DNA of 64,000 bases, taken from positions 1-64,000 of the IMG/VR virus record IMGVR_UViG_3300022602_003048. One strand, written 5' to 3'. Numbering within the stretch: the first letter of the stretch is position 1; the number at the start of each line of letters is the position of its first letter. This DNA is from a virus. Position numbers and translations under genes: made by a program. A model generated the notes under the pieces. That model had not been told where the DNA came from and made no database searches. It worked only from the letters and a program-made list of their open reading frames with translations. Shown piece after piece: positions 1 to 9,318 of the stretch.

Positions 1-228
1 GATTTAAACACATTTATAGAAGATTACAATAATAGATACAGTACAGACGTATCGGAAAGATTTACCCACATTTTATACGAACTTTCTAAACCTCATAATC
101 CGAATGCAGCTAAGAAATTTTTACAAGTTAGCCATGATATAGATAAAATTAGAGAAGAATCTATATTTGATGTTATACCGGAATTGGAAATAATTAGGGA
201 TATGTACCCAGAAAGTCTTAGAGATTAG
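1..228 (+). CDS. C-terminus of a twitch-type radical SAM protein (5' cut by window)
   Basis: An open frame enters from the left edge and stops at TAG 226-228, giving 75 residues. The segment FLQVSHDIDKIREESI followed by a VIPEL motif matches the end of the intact twitch-type radical SAM protein at 6616-7884, which has FNQRLDKTRNQR then a VPEFLDYV end. Twitch-type proteins typically close with this 'LDkiR...PEl' element. The iron-sulfur region lies outside the window, so the assignment rests on this tail and on the next gene, also a radical SAM protein, starting 2 nt later. The family call is inference; the coding frame is clear. Confidence 0.55.
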   Translation, partial: DLNTFIEDYNNRYSTDVSERFTHILYELSKPHNPNAAKKFLQVSHDIDKIREESIFDVIPELEIIRDMYPESLRD

Positions 229-230
229 GA

Positions 231-1169
231 ATGACAGATATCATTAAGATAGATCAGCTTAGTCCTTCGTTGTATCTAACATGGGTAGTAAATAATATTT
301 GCACAAATTCGTGTTCGTATTGTCCGCCTGATTTGCACAACGGAAAGAATACTCATTACGAATGGGAAGATGCTGAGCGATTTTCTAAATATCTGATTAG
401 TAAATATTCAAAAATACAACTAGCATTATCGGGAGGTGAACCTACAATAAGTCCTTGGTTTAAAGATCTTGTAAAGCTTTACAGTGACTCAGGAAACCCA
501 ACCGGAATGACTACTAATGGTGCTAGAACAATTAGATATTATGATGAGATATCTAAGTATATGAGTTACATAGTTATGAGTTACCATCCTAGTTTTGAAG
601 ATCCAGAATTATTAGATAAAGCTTTAGCTTGTAGCAAGAATACATTGACCACTATATCTGTTATGTTCGATTCTAGATATTTTAATAAAAGTTTGGAATT
701 TTATGAAAAAGCTAAAATCTATAGTAGTATATCATTACAACCAATAATGATACAGTATTGGCCTGGAGTAGAAACTACTGCTGGAAGAGATTATACAGAA
801 GATCAATTATCTATATTAAAAAACCTAACAACAATCGAAGCCTCAGAAATTACGATGCCTAAAAATTTAGGAGAAATGGGAGGAATAGCAACTTATGACA
901 ACGGAACTATTTCTAGATTTGATGCTCAAATTTTAATTAATAATAAAAAAACTAATTTCTTTGGTTGGGAATGTGATATAGGCATGGAAAGTTTATTTGT
1001 TAGATATGACGGTACTATAAAAACAGCAAATTGCAATAGTGCTAAGATTATAGGAAATCTAAATAAATTTGAAGAGATAGAATGGCCAGATAAAACATTT
1101 ATTTGTCCTCAAACTTTCTGTCATTGTACTACTGATGTATATGTTAGTAAGAGACTAAAAAATGTATGA
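231..1169 (+). CDS. Radical SAM protein with SPASM-like C-terminal cysteines
   Basis: The cluster-binding motif C24-x3-C28-x2-C31 (CTNSCSYC) and an SGGEPT segment near residue 67 mark a radical SAM enzyme, which cleaves S-adenosylmethionine at a [4Fe-4S] cluster to make a 5'-deoxyadenosyl radical. Late cysteines (GWECDIGMES, TANCNS, CPQTFCHC) look like an auxiliary-cluster or zinc region. The protein at 5724-6623 has cysteines at the same positions (24/28/31) and the same tail pattern, so the two are paralogs. The gene overlaps the next one by 8 nt. The substrate is unknown. Confidence 0.85.
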   Translation: MTDIIKIDQLSPSLYLTWVVNNICTNSCSYCPPDLHNGKNTHYEWEDAERFSKYLISKYSKIQLALSGGEPTISPWFKDLVKLYSDSGNPTGMTTNGARTIRYYDEISKYMSYIVMSYHPSFEDPELLDKALACSKNTLTTISVMFDSRYFNKSLEFYEKAKIYSSISLQPIMIQYWPGVETTAGRDYTEDQLSILKNLTTIEASEITMPKNLGEMGGIATYDNGTISRFDAQILINNKKTNFFGWECDIGMESLFVRYDGTIKTANCNSAKIIGNLNKFEEIEWPDKTFICPQTFCHCTTDVYVSKRLKNV

Positions 1170-2478
1170 TATATTTTTCTTGGTAGATCATCGGTTATCT
1201 GATTCTATAAAAAAGCGATTTCCTTTAGCAAAAAAAGCATCTTCGATCGTTGATGCTAAGAATAAATCTATGACTAAGTTTTTTTGGGTCGTAGATCGTG
1301 ATTATAGTCTCTTAGAAGATTTTAAATTTGATTATAAAATACCTGATTGGGATCAGATGTATGTACATGTTTGGAAGACGGTATCTAATGATCATTCTGG
1401 AGTATATTTGATTCCAAAAAAGTATGAAATAACTAATAGAGAAGCTGAATATAGTTTTTTTATTAAAAGAAAAGAAATTGATGTAATCGCAAGTAAGAAA
1501 CAACCTTATGATATTTTTTATATATCAAAACCTAATGATTATATCAACGCACAAACAGAATCTACAACTAAAATGTTTTATGCCATTCTCGATGATGTTG
1601 TAGTTGATCCAAAATTTGATTTTACATATAATGTTCCTAACTGGGATCAAGAATATGTAAATGTATTTTCACAATCGGGAGAAGATACGCACGGTGGTGT
1701 CTATCTTATACCTAAGAATTATAATATTACGAAGAGAGAGGCCGAATATAATTTTTTTATAAACAAAAAAGATATTGACATTATAGCTTCTAAGCCAGGA
1801 TTTGAGATAGTCTTTATCAGCTACGACGAATCAAATGCTGAAGAAAATTGGAATAATTTAAGATACAGGTTTCCATATGCCAAACGTATAGATAAAGTTG
1901 ACGGCATACATAATGCCCATAAAGAAGCTGCCAAGATAACTGATACTAGTATGATATGGGTAGTAGACGGAGATGCGATTGTATTAGATGATTTTAATTT
2001 TGATATAGCTATACCTAAATGGGATAGAAACATTACACATGTTTGTAAAAGTAAAAATCCAATAAATGATTTAGAATATGGATATGGCGGTGTCAAACTA
2101 TTACCTAGAAAATTATTATTAGAGATGAGAACTGACACGGTTGATATGACCACTTCTATATCGAGAGATTTTAAAACTTTAGATATTGTTAGTAATATAA
2201 CAGCATTCAATACAGATACTTTTAATACTTGGAAAAGCGCATTCCGTGAATGTGTTAAATTATCTAGCAAAGTGATAGACGGACAAATAGATGCTGAAAC
2301 ACAAGATAGATTAGAAATCTGGTGTACTAAAGGACAGAATCAAGACTACGGTCATTGGGCATTGCTCGGAGCACAAGCAGGCAGGAAATATGGTTCACAA
2401 AATAAAGATAATAAAGAAATGTTGTTGAAGATAAATGATTGGAAATGGTTACAGGATGAATTCAACAGAAATAACTAA
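1162..2478 (+). CDS. Triplicated glycosyltransferase-like protein
   Basis: This 438-residue protein is built from three related units (about residues 1-112, 113-212 and 213-438). Each opens with YDIFF/YDIFY/FEIVF, continues to IPDWDQ/VPNWDQ/IPKWDR and has a GVYLIPK/GGVYLIPK/GGVKLLPR strand. Units 1 and 2 end almost identically (REAEYSFFIK/REAEYNFFIN, then IDVIASK/IDIIASK). The third unit is complete, with MIWVVDGDAIVLDDF resembling the DxD nucleotide-sugar site of GT-A enzymes. I recall single-unit homologs in marine phages, so units 1 and 2 look like degenerate duplications. The glycosyltransferase role is inferred from the DxD-like motif. It overlaps both neighbours. Confidence 0.6.
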   Translation: MYDIFFLVDHRLSDSIKKRFPLAKKASSIVDAKNKSMTKFFWVVDRDYSLLEDFKFDYKIPDWDQMYVHVWKTVSNDHSGVYLIPKKYEITNREAEYSFFIKRKEIDVIASKKQPYDIFYISKPNDYINAQTESTTKMFYAILDDVVVDPKFDFTYNVPNWDQEYVNVFSQSGEDTHGGVYLIPKNYNITKREAEYNFFINKKDIDIIASKPGFEIVFISYDESNAEENWNNLRYRFPYAKRIDKVDGIHNAHKEAAKITDTSMIWVVDGDAIVLDDFNFDIAIPKWDRNITHVCKSKNPINDLEYGYGGVKLLPRKLLLEMRTDTVDMTTSISRDFKTLDIVSNITAFNTDTFNTWKSAFRECVKLSSKVIDGQIDAETQDRLEIWCTKGQNQDYGHWALLGAQAGRKYGSQNKDNKEMLLKINDWKWLQDEFNRNN

Positions 2479-3085
2479 CATTAGACTTGATATAGATCAT
2501 ATTCTTTTCTGGATGGATGCTATCAGAAATAGTGCAGATAAAGATCGATCGTTAGAAAGTTTTTGGAAAGGCCAGATCAAGAGCAAAATATGGTTGATCG
2601 ATAACCTTATAAATTATATATCTCCTATAAACAATAATATTGTTATCCATGGGGGGTGGAATGGTGTATTAGCTAGCTTATTATTCCAGTCATCGATTAA
2701 ATTAGAAAAAATAATTTCAATAGATATAAATCCGGCTTGTAAAGAAATTGCCGAAACAATGAATAAGATAGAAGAGATAACTGGAAGGTTTCGAGCAGTT
2801 ACATCTGATATGGCAGAATACACCTATGATTTTAATCCCGATATAGTGATAAACACTAGTTGTGAACATATCACTCAGGAAACATATGAAATTTGGTTAT
2901 CAAAGGTTCCATTTAATTCTATAATAGTCCTACAAAGCAATGATTATTTTGATCTAGAGGAGCACATACGCTGTGCTAAAAATTTAGAAGAATTTATAGA
3001 TCAGAGTAAAATCAAAATTATTAGATCAGATATTTTACAACTGCCTAAATATAGTAGGTTTATGTTGATAGGATATAAGCAATGA
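2456..3085 (+). CDS. Class I methyltransferase-like protein
   Basis: I take ATG 2456 as the start; the gene then overlaps the upstream stop by 23 nt. The protein has a Rossmann-like order: SKIWLIDNL, a glycine-containing strand (VIHGGWNGVL), an acidic strand end (IISIDINPAC) and a DIVINTSCEH segment where many methyltransferases have their fourth strand. The same elements occur in the protein at 42555-43121 (SKLWLIKE, ILGSWYGNL, LIINTST, LVALQGRN), so they are distant paralogs. Usual SAM-binding signatures are imperfect, so methyl transfer is an inference. The stop overlaps the next ATG. Confidence 0.55.
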   Translation: MNSTEITNIRLDIDHILFWMDAIRNSADKDRSLESFWKGQIKSKIWLIDNLINYISPINNNIVIHGGWNGVLASLLFQSSIKLEKIISIDINPACKEIAETMNKIEEITGRFRAVTSDMAEYTYDFNPDIVINTSCEHITQETYEIWLSKVPFNSIIVLQSNDYFDLEEHIRCAKNLEEFIDQSKIKIIRSDILQLPKYSRFMLIGYKQ

Positions 3086-4617
3086 ATCATTCTATAATAT
3101 TTTCACCTAGAGGTAAAAGGTGGCAACGAGGTATGGGTGCTCACCGTATTGCTTCATTCTTACGATTGCAAGATTGGGACGTTGAAGTTATTGATTATGT
3201 AATATTCTGGGAATTAGAACAATTAAAAGAACTGGTCAAAAGTAGGGTAAATTCATCTACTGTATTTTTTGGATTTAGTACATTTTTTAATGTATGGTCT
3301 GGAACTATGAATGAGTTTACTAAGTGGTTAAAAGAGGAATATCCTCACATACCAATAGTTATAGGCGGCCAGAGTGTATTATTGACTGATGCAGAAAATA
3401 TAGATTATTGGGTAGACAGTTACGGTGAGAATGCGATAATAGCACTAACTAGAAAACTGATAGGAACTGATACTAGTCCTATAACATATGATGAAAATTA
3501 TAGTGATAAGAAAGTTATACGAGGACTAACGGCATATCCGTCAGCACCGCTATCGTCTTATTATATAGAATTTGAAAAACGAGATTTTATGCGTTCTACA
3601 GAAATGCCTACAATAGAAATTAGCAGAGGTTGTAAGTTTGCATGTGAATATTGTAATTTTCCTATATTAGGCGTAAAGGGTGATCAATCTAGCAGTCAAG
3701 ACAGTTTCCGTAGGCAGATAGAACATGCTTACGATAATTGGGGTATTAAAAATTGGATGATAGCAGACGAAACTTTTAACGATCGCACTGATAAGATTAG
3801 GAAATTTGCTGATGTTGTAGAAAAATTATCTTTCAAACCTTGGTTCTCGGCCTTTATTAGGGGAGATCTATTAGTAAGTCAGCGTAATCAATGGGATGAA
3901 TTGATACGCATGCAAGTACTCGGCCATTCAATGGGCATAGAAACTTTTAATCAGGAAAGCGGGAAGATCATCGGTAAAGGTATGGATCCTGACAGGATAA
4001 AAGAGGGATTGATTGAGTTTGAAAAATATACAGATATTCATGCACCTAGGAGATACAGGGCAAATATAAATCTTATTTGTGGCCTACCAAAAGAAACCGA
4101 ATCGTCATGGAATGATACAATTGATTGGTTGAATAAACATTGGATAAGACAAAGTGCTAGTGCTTGGATATTAGAGATAAGTGATTTTAATAATGATCTA
4201 ACTAATATGAGCAAATTTACTAGGAATTTAAAAAAACACGGCCTCAGGTCTATTGGAGCACAAGAAGCAAATGGTCAGGTACTAACTAGAGATGAAAACG
4301 GAAATCTACAATTTAAATCTACAGTGCAGTATGCTGGAGGTGTTGGCACTACCAGAGAAAAAATATGCATATGGGCCCACGATAATATGGATTGGTATCA
4401 AGCAGGAAATCTAGTTAGGAAATTTTATAGCAATGATGGATTTATCGGACGTTCTGGAAATAATCCTATTTTAACTGATAGACTTTTTGATTTCTATAAT
4501 ACTACTGAATATGAAGATATATGGGATAAAGACATGCGTGATGTAAACGACACTGCGCCTGTTTTTTTAAATATAATAAGAGATTATATTGATAATAAAA
4601 TAAATTGGAGATCTTGA
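3082..4617 (+). CDS. B12-binding-type radical SAM protein
   Basis: Residues 1-130 have the layout of a cobalamin-binding-type domain (SPRG near the start, FFGFSTFFNVW, VIGGQS). A radical SAM domain follows with C184-x3-C188-x2-C191 (CKFACEYC) and an ISRGC lead-in typical of B12-type radical SAM enzymes, which include methylases, mutase-like and oxidative enzymes. The classical DxHxxG cobalamin motif is not visible, so real cobalamin use is uncertain. ATG overlaps the upstream stop. The next gene starts with TTG directly after this stop. Confidence 0.75.
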   Translation: MNHSIIFSPRGKRWQRGMGAHRIASFLRLQDWDVEVIDYVIFWELEQLKELVKSRVNSSTVFFGFSTFFNVWSGTMNEFTKWLKEEYPHIPIVIGGQSVLLTDAENIDYWVDSYGENAIIALTRKLIGTDTSPITYDENYSDKKVIRGLTAYPSAPLSSYYIEFEKRDFMRSTEMPTIEISRGCKFACEYCNFPILGVKGDQSSSQDSFRRQIEHAYDNWGIKNWMIADETFNDRTDKIRKFADVVEKLSFKPWFSAFIRGDLLVSQRNQWDELIRMQVLGHSMGIETFNQESGKIIGKGMDPDRIKEGLIEFEKYTDIHAPRRYRANINLICGLPKETESSWNDTIDWLNKHWIRQSASAWILEISDFNNDLTNMSKFTRNLKKHGLRSIGAQEANGQVLTRDENGNLQFKSTVQYAGGVGTTREKICIWAHDNMDWYQAGNLVRKFYSNDGFIGRSGNNPILTDRLFDFYNTTEYEDIWDKDMRDVNDTAPVFLNIIRDYIDNKINWRS

Positions 4618-5733
4618 TTGTTTAGATTTGATGAGCTAAGGACAGTAGAATTAGAGATAACAAATCGATGCCAAGCTTCTTGTCCTATGTGTCCTAGAAA
4701 CATTCATAGTGGAATCGATAATCCATTTTTAAAAATCAATGATTGGACATATGAGGATTTCGTTACTATATTCGACGAAGAAGTTGTAAAACAAGTAAAG
4801 ACATTTCTATTTTGTGGTAGTTTTGGAGAACCTGTATTAAACAATGATATATTAAAGATGTGCAAATATATAAAAATTAAAAATCCAGAAGCACATGTTA
4901 TGATACACACAAATGGAAGTCTAAGAAAACCAGATTGGTGGGCAGAATTAGTAAGTGTCTTACCTAATAGTCATCAGGTATTTTTTGCTATTGACGGCAT
5001 TGATTCAAAAACACACGCTCTCCATCGAGTAGGTACCGATCTAAATAAAGTAATGGAAAACGCTAAAAGCTTTATTTCTGCAGGAGGGTATGCTGTATGG
5101 AACTTCATAAGATTTAAACATAATCAAGAACAAGTGATTGCTGCTAGATCTCTCTCACAGCAGCTAGGATTTAGTGAGTTTTCCATTAAAGATACTAGGA
5201 GATTTACTGGGCCGAATTTTAAAGTTTTAGATAGTAGTGGAGCTGTTACACATTATCTAGAATCTAATACAGACAATCTTATACATTATGTTGACAAAGG
5301 TGTAATAGAAAGTACGTATAATACCTGGTCAAAGAGTAATAATATCTATTGTTATGCAAAGGATGACAATTCTAGTATTTACATAGATGCACATCTAACT
5401 ATGTTACCTTGTTGCATATTATCATCTTTTTTATATACTAGTTACGATGAATCTATATTGCGCAAATATGGGTTATATAACGAGAAAACATCAGTTAATT
5501 CTCTCGGAATAAAATTAAAGAAACAAGTATATGAAATAATAAGTGAGATGGGCGGAATTGATAATCTAAATGCTCGAGATGTAGGAATTAAAGAAATAAT
5601 GAACTCTCTATCATGGCAAACTATATGGCAGGAAAAATGGAATAACCACGGATCTTTAGTCTGTATGTTGATGTGTAGTAAAGCAAGTCCTTTTATCTCT
5701 ATTGAAGGTCAGTTTTCAAATAATCAAGAATAA
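4618..5733 (+). CDS. Radical SAM protein, TTG start
   Basis: The frame opens at TTG 4618, directly after the upstream TGA, with GGAG 8 nt before it, so a TTG start is well supported. C18-x3-C22-x2-C25 (CQASCPMC) lies close to the N terminus as in SPASM/twitch-type enzymes, followed by FCGSFGEP and IHTNGS, both typical of that barrel. Later cysteines (CYAKDD, LPCCIL, LVCMLMC) could bind an auxiliary cluster. The last 10 nt overlap the convergent gene at 5724-6623, leaving no room for a terminator. Substrate unknown. Confidence 0.8.
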   Translation: MFRFDELRTVELEITNRCQASCPMCPRNIHSGIDNPFLKINDWTYEDFVTIFDEEVVKQVKTFLFCGSFGEPVLNNDILKMCKYIKIKNPEAHVMIHTNGSLRKPDWWAELVSVLPNSHQVFFAIDGIDSKTHALHRVGTDLNKVMENAKSFISAGGYAVWNFIRFKHNQEQVIAARSLSQQLGFSEFSIKDTRRFTGPNFKVLDSSGAVTHYLESNTDNLIHYVDKGVIESTYNTWSKSNNIYCYAKDDNSSIYIDAHLTMLPCCILSSFLYTSYDESILRKYGLYNEKTSVNSLGIKLKKQVYEIISEMGGIDNLNARDVGIKEIMNSLSWQTIWQEKWNNHGSLVCMLMCSKASPFISIEGQFSNNQE

Positions 5734-6623
5734 CTTGTTTTAGTTAAAGGTATATCTGCCGAACAAGTACACCAATTGCGTGTGCATACTATTGGATCCA
5801 CAGGTTTTTGGAAAGTACCATCATATATATTTCCTAAACTACCTCCTACTCTGCAAGTAGCGCGATGTACTTCGCCATCCCAGTTTATCATCAGGCTTTC
5901 CAATCCTGCATTACAGGTCCATCCTTTAAATTGATTCATATGCAATTTAATGATATCGTTAGCGTGCATTTCTTCAATGTCATCTATTGTGCAGTTTGGC
6001 CATATCGTAGCAGTTGAATTTTTGATCCATTCTAGATCATCGGGATGATATCGCATATCGTCAAATAAATCGTGGTTGCCTTCGGTCCAGCGTATCCTCC
6101 TCACAGCATAGGGTATCTTTAAAATTTCTAGATCTCGTTTTGCTGTCCTAACGTGATCCATGTGCTTATGGTGAGCCATTATGTGTACTAGCACCCTGTT
6201 AGTCCTCAGCATTTCAAATTCCATTATATTGTTTAGGCATCTTTCCCAGTCTTTTTCAAAATGGAGGCTAAAGACATATTGATCAACAATGTGCTGCTGT
6301 GATTCATACCATTTTGCGAGCCTAGTAGCATTGGTAGTCATGCTTACCCAAGTAATATTCTCAGCAGCGTGTATAGCAGCTAGAAGCTCTTCTATGCGAG
6401 GGTGTACGCTAGGTTCGCCTCCTGTTATGCTCAGACGCACAGGAGCTTCTAATTTGTTTAAAACCACCACTGTATTTTTAAGATTTTCTATGTCTGTGTG
6501 GGGACTATGATTATCGTGTATGTATTCTGGACAATAGGCACAATCTAGATTGCAGCGTTTTCCTAAATTCCATTCTATTTTTATCTTATCTTGATGAGGC
6601 CAGCGGCTGGTTATCTTATACAT
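5724..6623 (-). CDS. Radical SAM protein, paralog of the 231-1169 protein
   Basis: C24-x3-C28-x2-C31 (CNLDCAYC), SITGGEPSVHP and MTTNATR are classical radical SAM barrel elements. The C-terminal part GWTCNAGLESL, HRATC and CTRNWCTC lines up with the SPASM-like tail of the protein at 231-1169. Its ATG overlaps the stop of the twitch-type gene at 6616 by 8 nt, so it is the last gene of a three-gene minus-strand cassette (QueC-like, twitch radical SAM, this one). The G+C content appears slightly higher than in the first plus-strand genes. Confidence 0.85.
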   Translation of the reverse strand: MYKITSRWPHQDKIKIEWNLGKRCNLDCAYCPEYIHDNHSPHTDIENLKNTVVVLNKLEAPVRLSITGGEPSVHPRIEELLAAIHAAENITWVSMTTNATRLAKWYESQQHIVDQYVFSLHFEKDWERCLNNIMEFEMLRTNRVLVHIMAHHKHMDHVRTAKRDLEILKIPYAVRRIRWTEGNHDLFDDMRYHPDDLEWIKNSTATIWPNCTIDDIEEMHANDIIKLHMNQFKGWTCNAGLESLMINWDGEVHRATCRVGGSLGNIYDGTFQKPVDPIVCTRNWCTCSADIPLTKTSYS

Positions 6624-7884
6624 AGTCTAAAAATTCCGGTACAAAATGACTAATATGACGTTGATTTCTAGTCTTATCTAGTCGTTGATTAAACTCTAAA
6701 TACTTAGACCACAAATGGCTTTGATCTTTTCCGTTTAGATAATTTATATTATCTTGTATAAGTCCTAGCGTGATGTCTAATAATATTGGATGTTCTTTTA
6801 CTAACCGAAAATTTTTAATACGAGGTTTGATGTCTTCTAATTTTGCAATAGCTACTTTTTTTAAATCATTAGGTAGCACCTGTGCTGAAAGTAAGTTTGG
6901 ATGTTCGACTCTGTTTGAATAAAATACTATCCCTATATCGTCTAGAAAATATTCTATTATTTTATCTAAGGACATTATATTGCTTGCTTGTACACACACA
7001 GATCCAACTATTCTAGAAATATTAGGAATTTTTTGTATGATTTTTATGTTTTCAACTATAGTATTCCAATTAGAATTTCCTCTAATATGCTCATATACAT
7101 CGTCTAATCCATCAATGCTTACGTTGACTGCTACACTTTTAAATTTAGGCCAATAATCCCAAATATTTCTTCCTCCCTTTATACCTAATGTAGTTAGATT
7201 AGTAGCGTACTTGATTTCTATCTGATCTCCATATGGTGCAAGCTTATCTAATATACGATAATGTTGTGGATCCATAAGTGGTTCACCACCTGCAAATTCG
7301 GCTCTGCGGAAATAAGGTATAATCTTTTCAAAGCTTTCCCACCAGTTAGGATTGTCTTCAAACTTATCTAAATATGGTTTCTTTTTTAATCCTAATTTGT
7401 TTATAGCATCTACCATGTAGTTGCCTTCTTCTTTATAAAATTCTTCAACCTCGCTCCAGTCATCCCAGCTAGTACTATCAGTAGGTTGACACATGCGACA
7501 TTTTAGATTACAAAGGTTGTTTAACTTTATCTCCATAGTTGGTATCTCAAAAGGCATTGTGTAATCTTTTCTAAGCTGATTCAACGCATTAGGATATCTA
7601 TTGATCCTTGCTTCTGGGATTACTCCTTTAATATGCCGTTGTCTTAGTGATTCAACTCCTTGATCTTCTAATACAAAACATGGACTACATTCCTGGGGGC
7701 GTTCGTTATTTAGAACTTGATGTCGTATACGCCGCATGTTTTCATTGTTCCAGATCTCTTCTAGATTATTTTCTGTAATATTTCCAATAGGATGACTTCG
7801 GCAACAGACCTTAATAGACCCGTCTTCTCTAGTAGCTAGCCCAGTAAATGGATGCATACAAAATGTATTACTTTGATTGATCAA
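6616..7884 (-). CDS. Twitch-domain radical SAM protein
   Basis: The N terminus carries an auxiliary cysteine set (FCMHPF, KVCCRSHPIGN, ECSPC), then the radical SAM motif C125-x3-C129-x2-C132 (CNLKCRMC), AGGEPL and NVSIDG. The end (LDKTRNQR, VPEFLDYV) is typical of twitch-type proteins. The frame opens further at 7923, but I prefer TTG 7884, preceded by AGGAAAGAG and placing the protein just before the expected first cysteine; ATG 7857 is another option. It overlaps the stop of the PP-loop gene. Twitch proteins act on peptides or small molecules; the target here is unknown. Confidence 0.8.
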   Translation of the reverse strand: MINQSNTFCMHPFTGLATREDGSIKVCCRSHPIGNITENNLEEIWNNENMRRIRHQVLNNERPQECSPCFVLEDQGVESLRQRHIKGVIPEARINRYPNALNQLRKDYTMPFEIPTMEIKLNNLCNLKCRMCQPTDSTSWDDWSEVEEFYKEEGNYMVDAINKLGLKKKPYLDKFEDNPNWWESFEKIIPYFRRAEFAGGEPLMDPQHYRILDKLAPYGDQIEIKYATNLTTLGIKGGRNIWDYWPKFKSVAVNVSIDGLDDVYEHIRGNSNWNTIVENIKIIQKIPNISRIVGSVCVQASNIMSLDKIIEYFLDDIGIVFYSNRVEHPNLLSAQVLPNDLKKVAIAKLEDIKPRIKNFRLVKEHPILLDITLGLIQDNINYLNGKDQSHLWSKYLEFNQRLDKTRNQRHISHFVPEFLDYV

Positions 7885-8605
7885 CTGCCCACGCTCTTTC
7901 CTTACACCAAAAACACTCACCACATGTTGGAACTATTTGACCATATTTGTATGATTGGTAATCTAACCCCTCAAATTCTCCTTCACAACTGCGGGTAATA
8001 TCAAAGAGTTCCATAAGATTTAATTTCCTATATTGACTTAATATCCAAGATTTCTCAGTAAATCTAAAAGGATGAGATGCTATTTTACCCATGTGTGTCA
8101 TCAACATGAGATGCTGATTATCCTCGTTTGGGTCAACATCTCTTTTATCCATTCCTTTAAAGTCAACATTTTTTGGGTTTCTAGTTACAGCATTATAATA
8201 AGCATCTATATTATTATAGAAACAGATATATTCAGCATATGATTGTAATTCTATGATGTCTCCGGCAGTCATTTTACCATATTCGTCTTTTATAATATAT
8301 GCTGTATTATACCACTCCATCGCCGGGGGTATGAAATTTTCGTGTCTTATAAACTTTATATTTGTAAATTTTTTAGATAACCAATCAAATATGCGTTTGC
8401 TATCATGTCCTTGCCACGGCCTTGTTTTCCACATTCTAACATGTGATATAATGTGTACTTGTATGTTTAGATTTTCTTCTGTTATAATATTACATAGTAT
8501 ATACGCTAATAAGGTGCTATCAGCACCCCCGCTTAGACTTATTGCAATAGCATTCCAGCTTTTATCAAAAGGTATTTCTACCCCGTCAAAATTATAAATT
8601 ATCAT
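7868..8605 (-). CDS. QueC-like PP-loop ATPase
   Basis: SLSGGADSTLL near the N terminus is the PP-loop (SGGxDS) that binds ATP. The C-terminal ITRSCEG ... CGECFWCKERAWA matches the four-cysteine zinc site of QueC, which converts 7-carboxy-7-deazaguanine to preQ0. The middle (FIPPAMEWYNTA, ELQSYAEY) is not typical QueC, so it may act on another carboxylate or form an amide. Start ATG 8605 (MIIYNF) is chosen because it ends an inverted repeat containing a late promoter. It is first in a minus-strand cassette with two radical SAM genes, about 23 kb from the other deazaguanine genes. Confidence 0.65.
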   Translation of the reverse strand: MIIYNFDGVEIPFDKSWNAIAISLSGGADSTLLAYILCNIITEENLNIQVHIISHVRMWKTRPWQGHDSKRIFDWLSKKFTNIKFIRHENFIPPAMEWYNTAYIIKDEYGKMTAGDIIELQSYAEYICFYNNIDAYYNAVTRNPKNVDFKGMDKRDVDPNEDNQHLMLMTHMGKIASHPFRFTEKSWILSQYRKLNLMELFDITRSCEGEFEGLDYQSYKYGQIVPTCGECFWCKERAWAVDQSK

Positions 8606-8649
8606 TGAAATATTTATAGGGTTCTTCAGTGCAAATAAATATTTCAATG
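8603..8649. promoter_or_regulatory. Divergent late promoters in a 14-bp inverted repeat
   Basis: CATTGAAATATTTA (8603-8616) is exactly mirrored by TAAATATTTCAATG (8636-8649). Each arm contains a T4-type late-promoter core TAAATA, five nucleotides, then the ATG of the gene on that side (8605 minus, 8647 plus). In T4 the late start point lies a few bases after TATAAATA, so both transcripts would begin at or next to the ATG. Confidence 0.7.
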
Positions 8650-9318
8650 TTGCAAAAGCTAGACTTGAAAGTATCTAAAAATTTAATAGATCTTGCACTA
8701 AAATCCTTACCAAGTGAGGATTTTAGATATACAATAAACCAACCAATGAATAGATATTTTTACGATCCTTGGGAAATCAAACCAGAGTTTAAAGGCACAG
8801 TGTGGGAAGATGTTCTAGCTACATTACCGTTTGCTATTGGAGAAGCTAGAATAGCTATATTAAAGTATGGTTCTGCATATCAAATTCATGCAGATATAGA
8901 TGATAGATATCATTTAAATTTACAAGAAGAAAGCAGTTATCTTATTGATTTAGAAAATGAAAAAATGCATAAGTTAATGACAGATGGATTTTGGTATCTA
9001 ATGGATGCTGGAAGATTACATACTGCTACAAATTTTGGTCGCTGTGCTAGAGTACAAATAGTGGTTAGAAAACTATTAGATGAGAGGTTATTACATGACC
9101 CAGTAAGCATTATATTATCATCATCTGGATATAGCAAAGACGATGCTAGATTCTTATTTGATAATACACTTAGTACTTGGTTGAACCGAGCAAATAAGAG
9201 AGGTTTGATAGATGATTTTAAATTTTCTACAAATAAAGTAACATTTAGGTTAGAAAAGTCAGCTATTGATGATTTAAAATCTAGACTCATCAGCGGATTT
9301 ACAATGGAGATATTATGA
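8647..9318 (+). CDS. Fe(II)/2OG-type oxygenase (aspartyl hydroxylase-like)
   Basis: YQIHADIDDRYHLNL supplies a possible HxD metal pair, and DAGRLHTATNFGRCARVQIV supplies the distal histidine and arginine of a double-stranded beta-helix oxygenase. The order and spacing resemble the aspartyl/asparaginyl hydroxylase and prolyl hydroxylase groups. Start ATG 8647 follows the late-promoter arm; an upstream GTG at 8629 in frame is less likely. The stop overlaps the next ATG (ATGA). After about residue 150 there is a helical tail without recognised motifs. Confidence 0.7.
   Translation: MLQKLDLKVSKNLIDLALKSLPSEDFRYTINQPMNRYFYDPWEIKPEFKGTVWEDVLATLPFAIGEARIAILKYGSAYQIHADIDDRYHLNLQEESSYLIDLENEKMHKLMTDGFWYLMDAGRLHTATNFGRCARVQIVVRKLLDERLLHDPVSIILSSSGYSKDDARFLFDNTLSTWLNRANKRGLIDDFKFSTNKVTFRLEKSAIDDLKSRLISGFTMEIL

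Noticed and set aside
1821-2270. 149-codon minus-strand frame
   Set aside because: Opposite the third unit of the glycosyltransferase-like gene; its product is low-complexity hydrophobic and no promoter or ribosome site is present.
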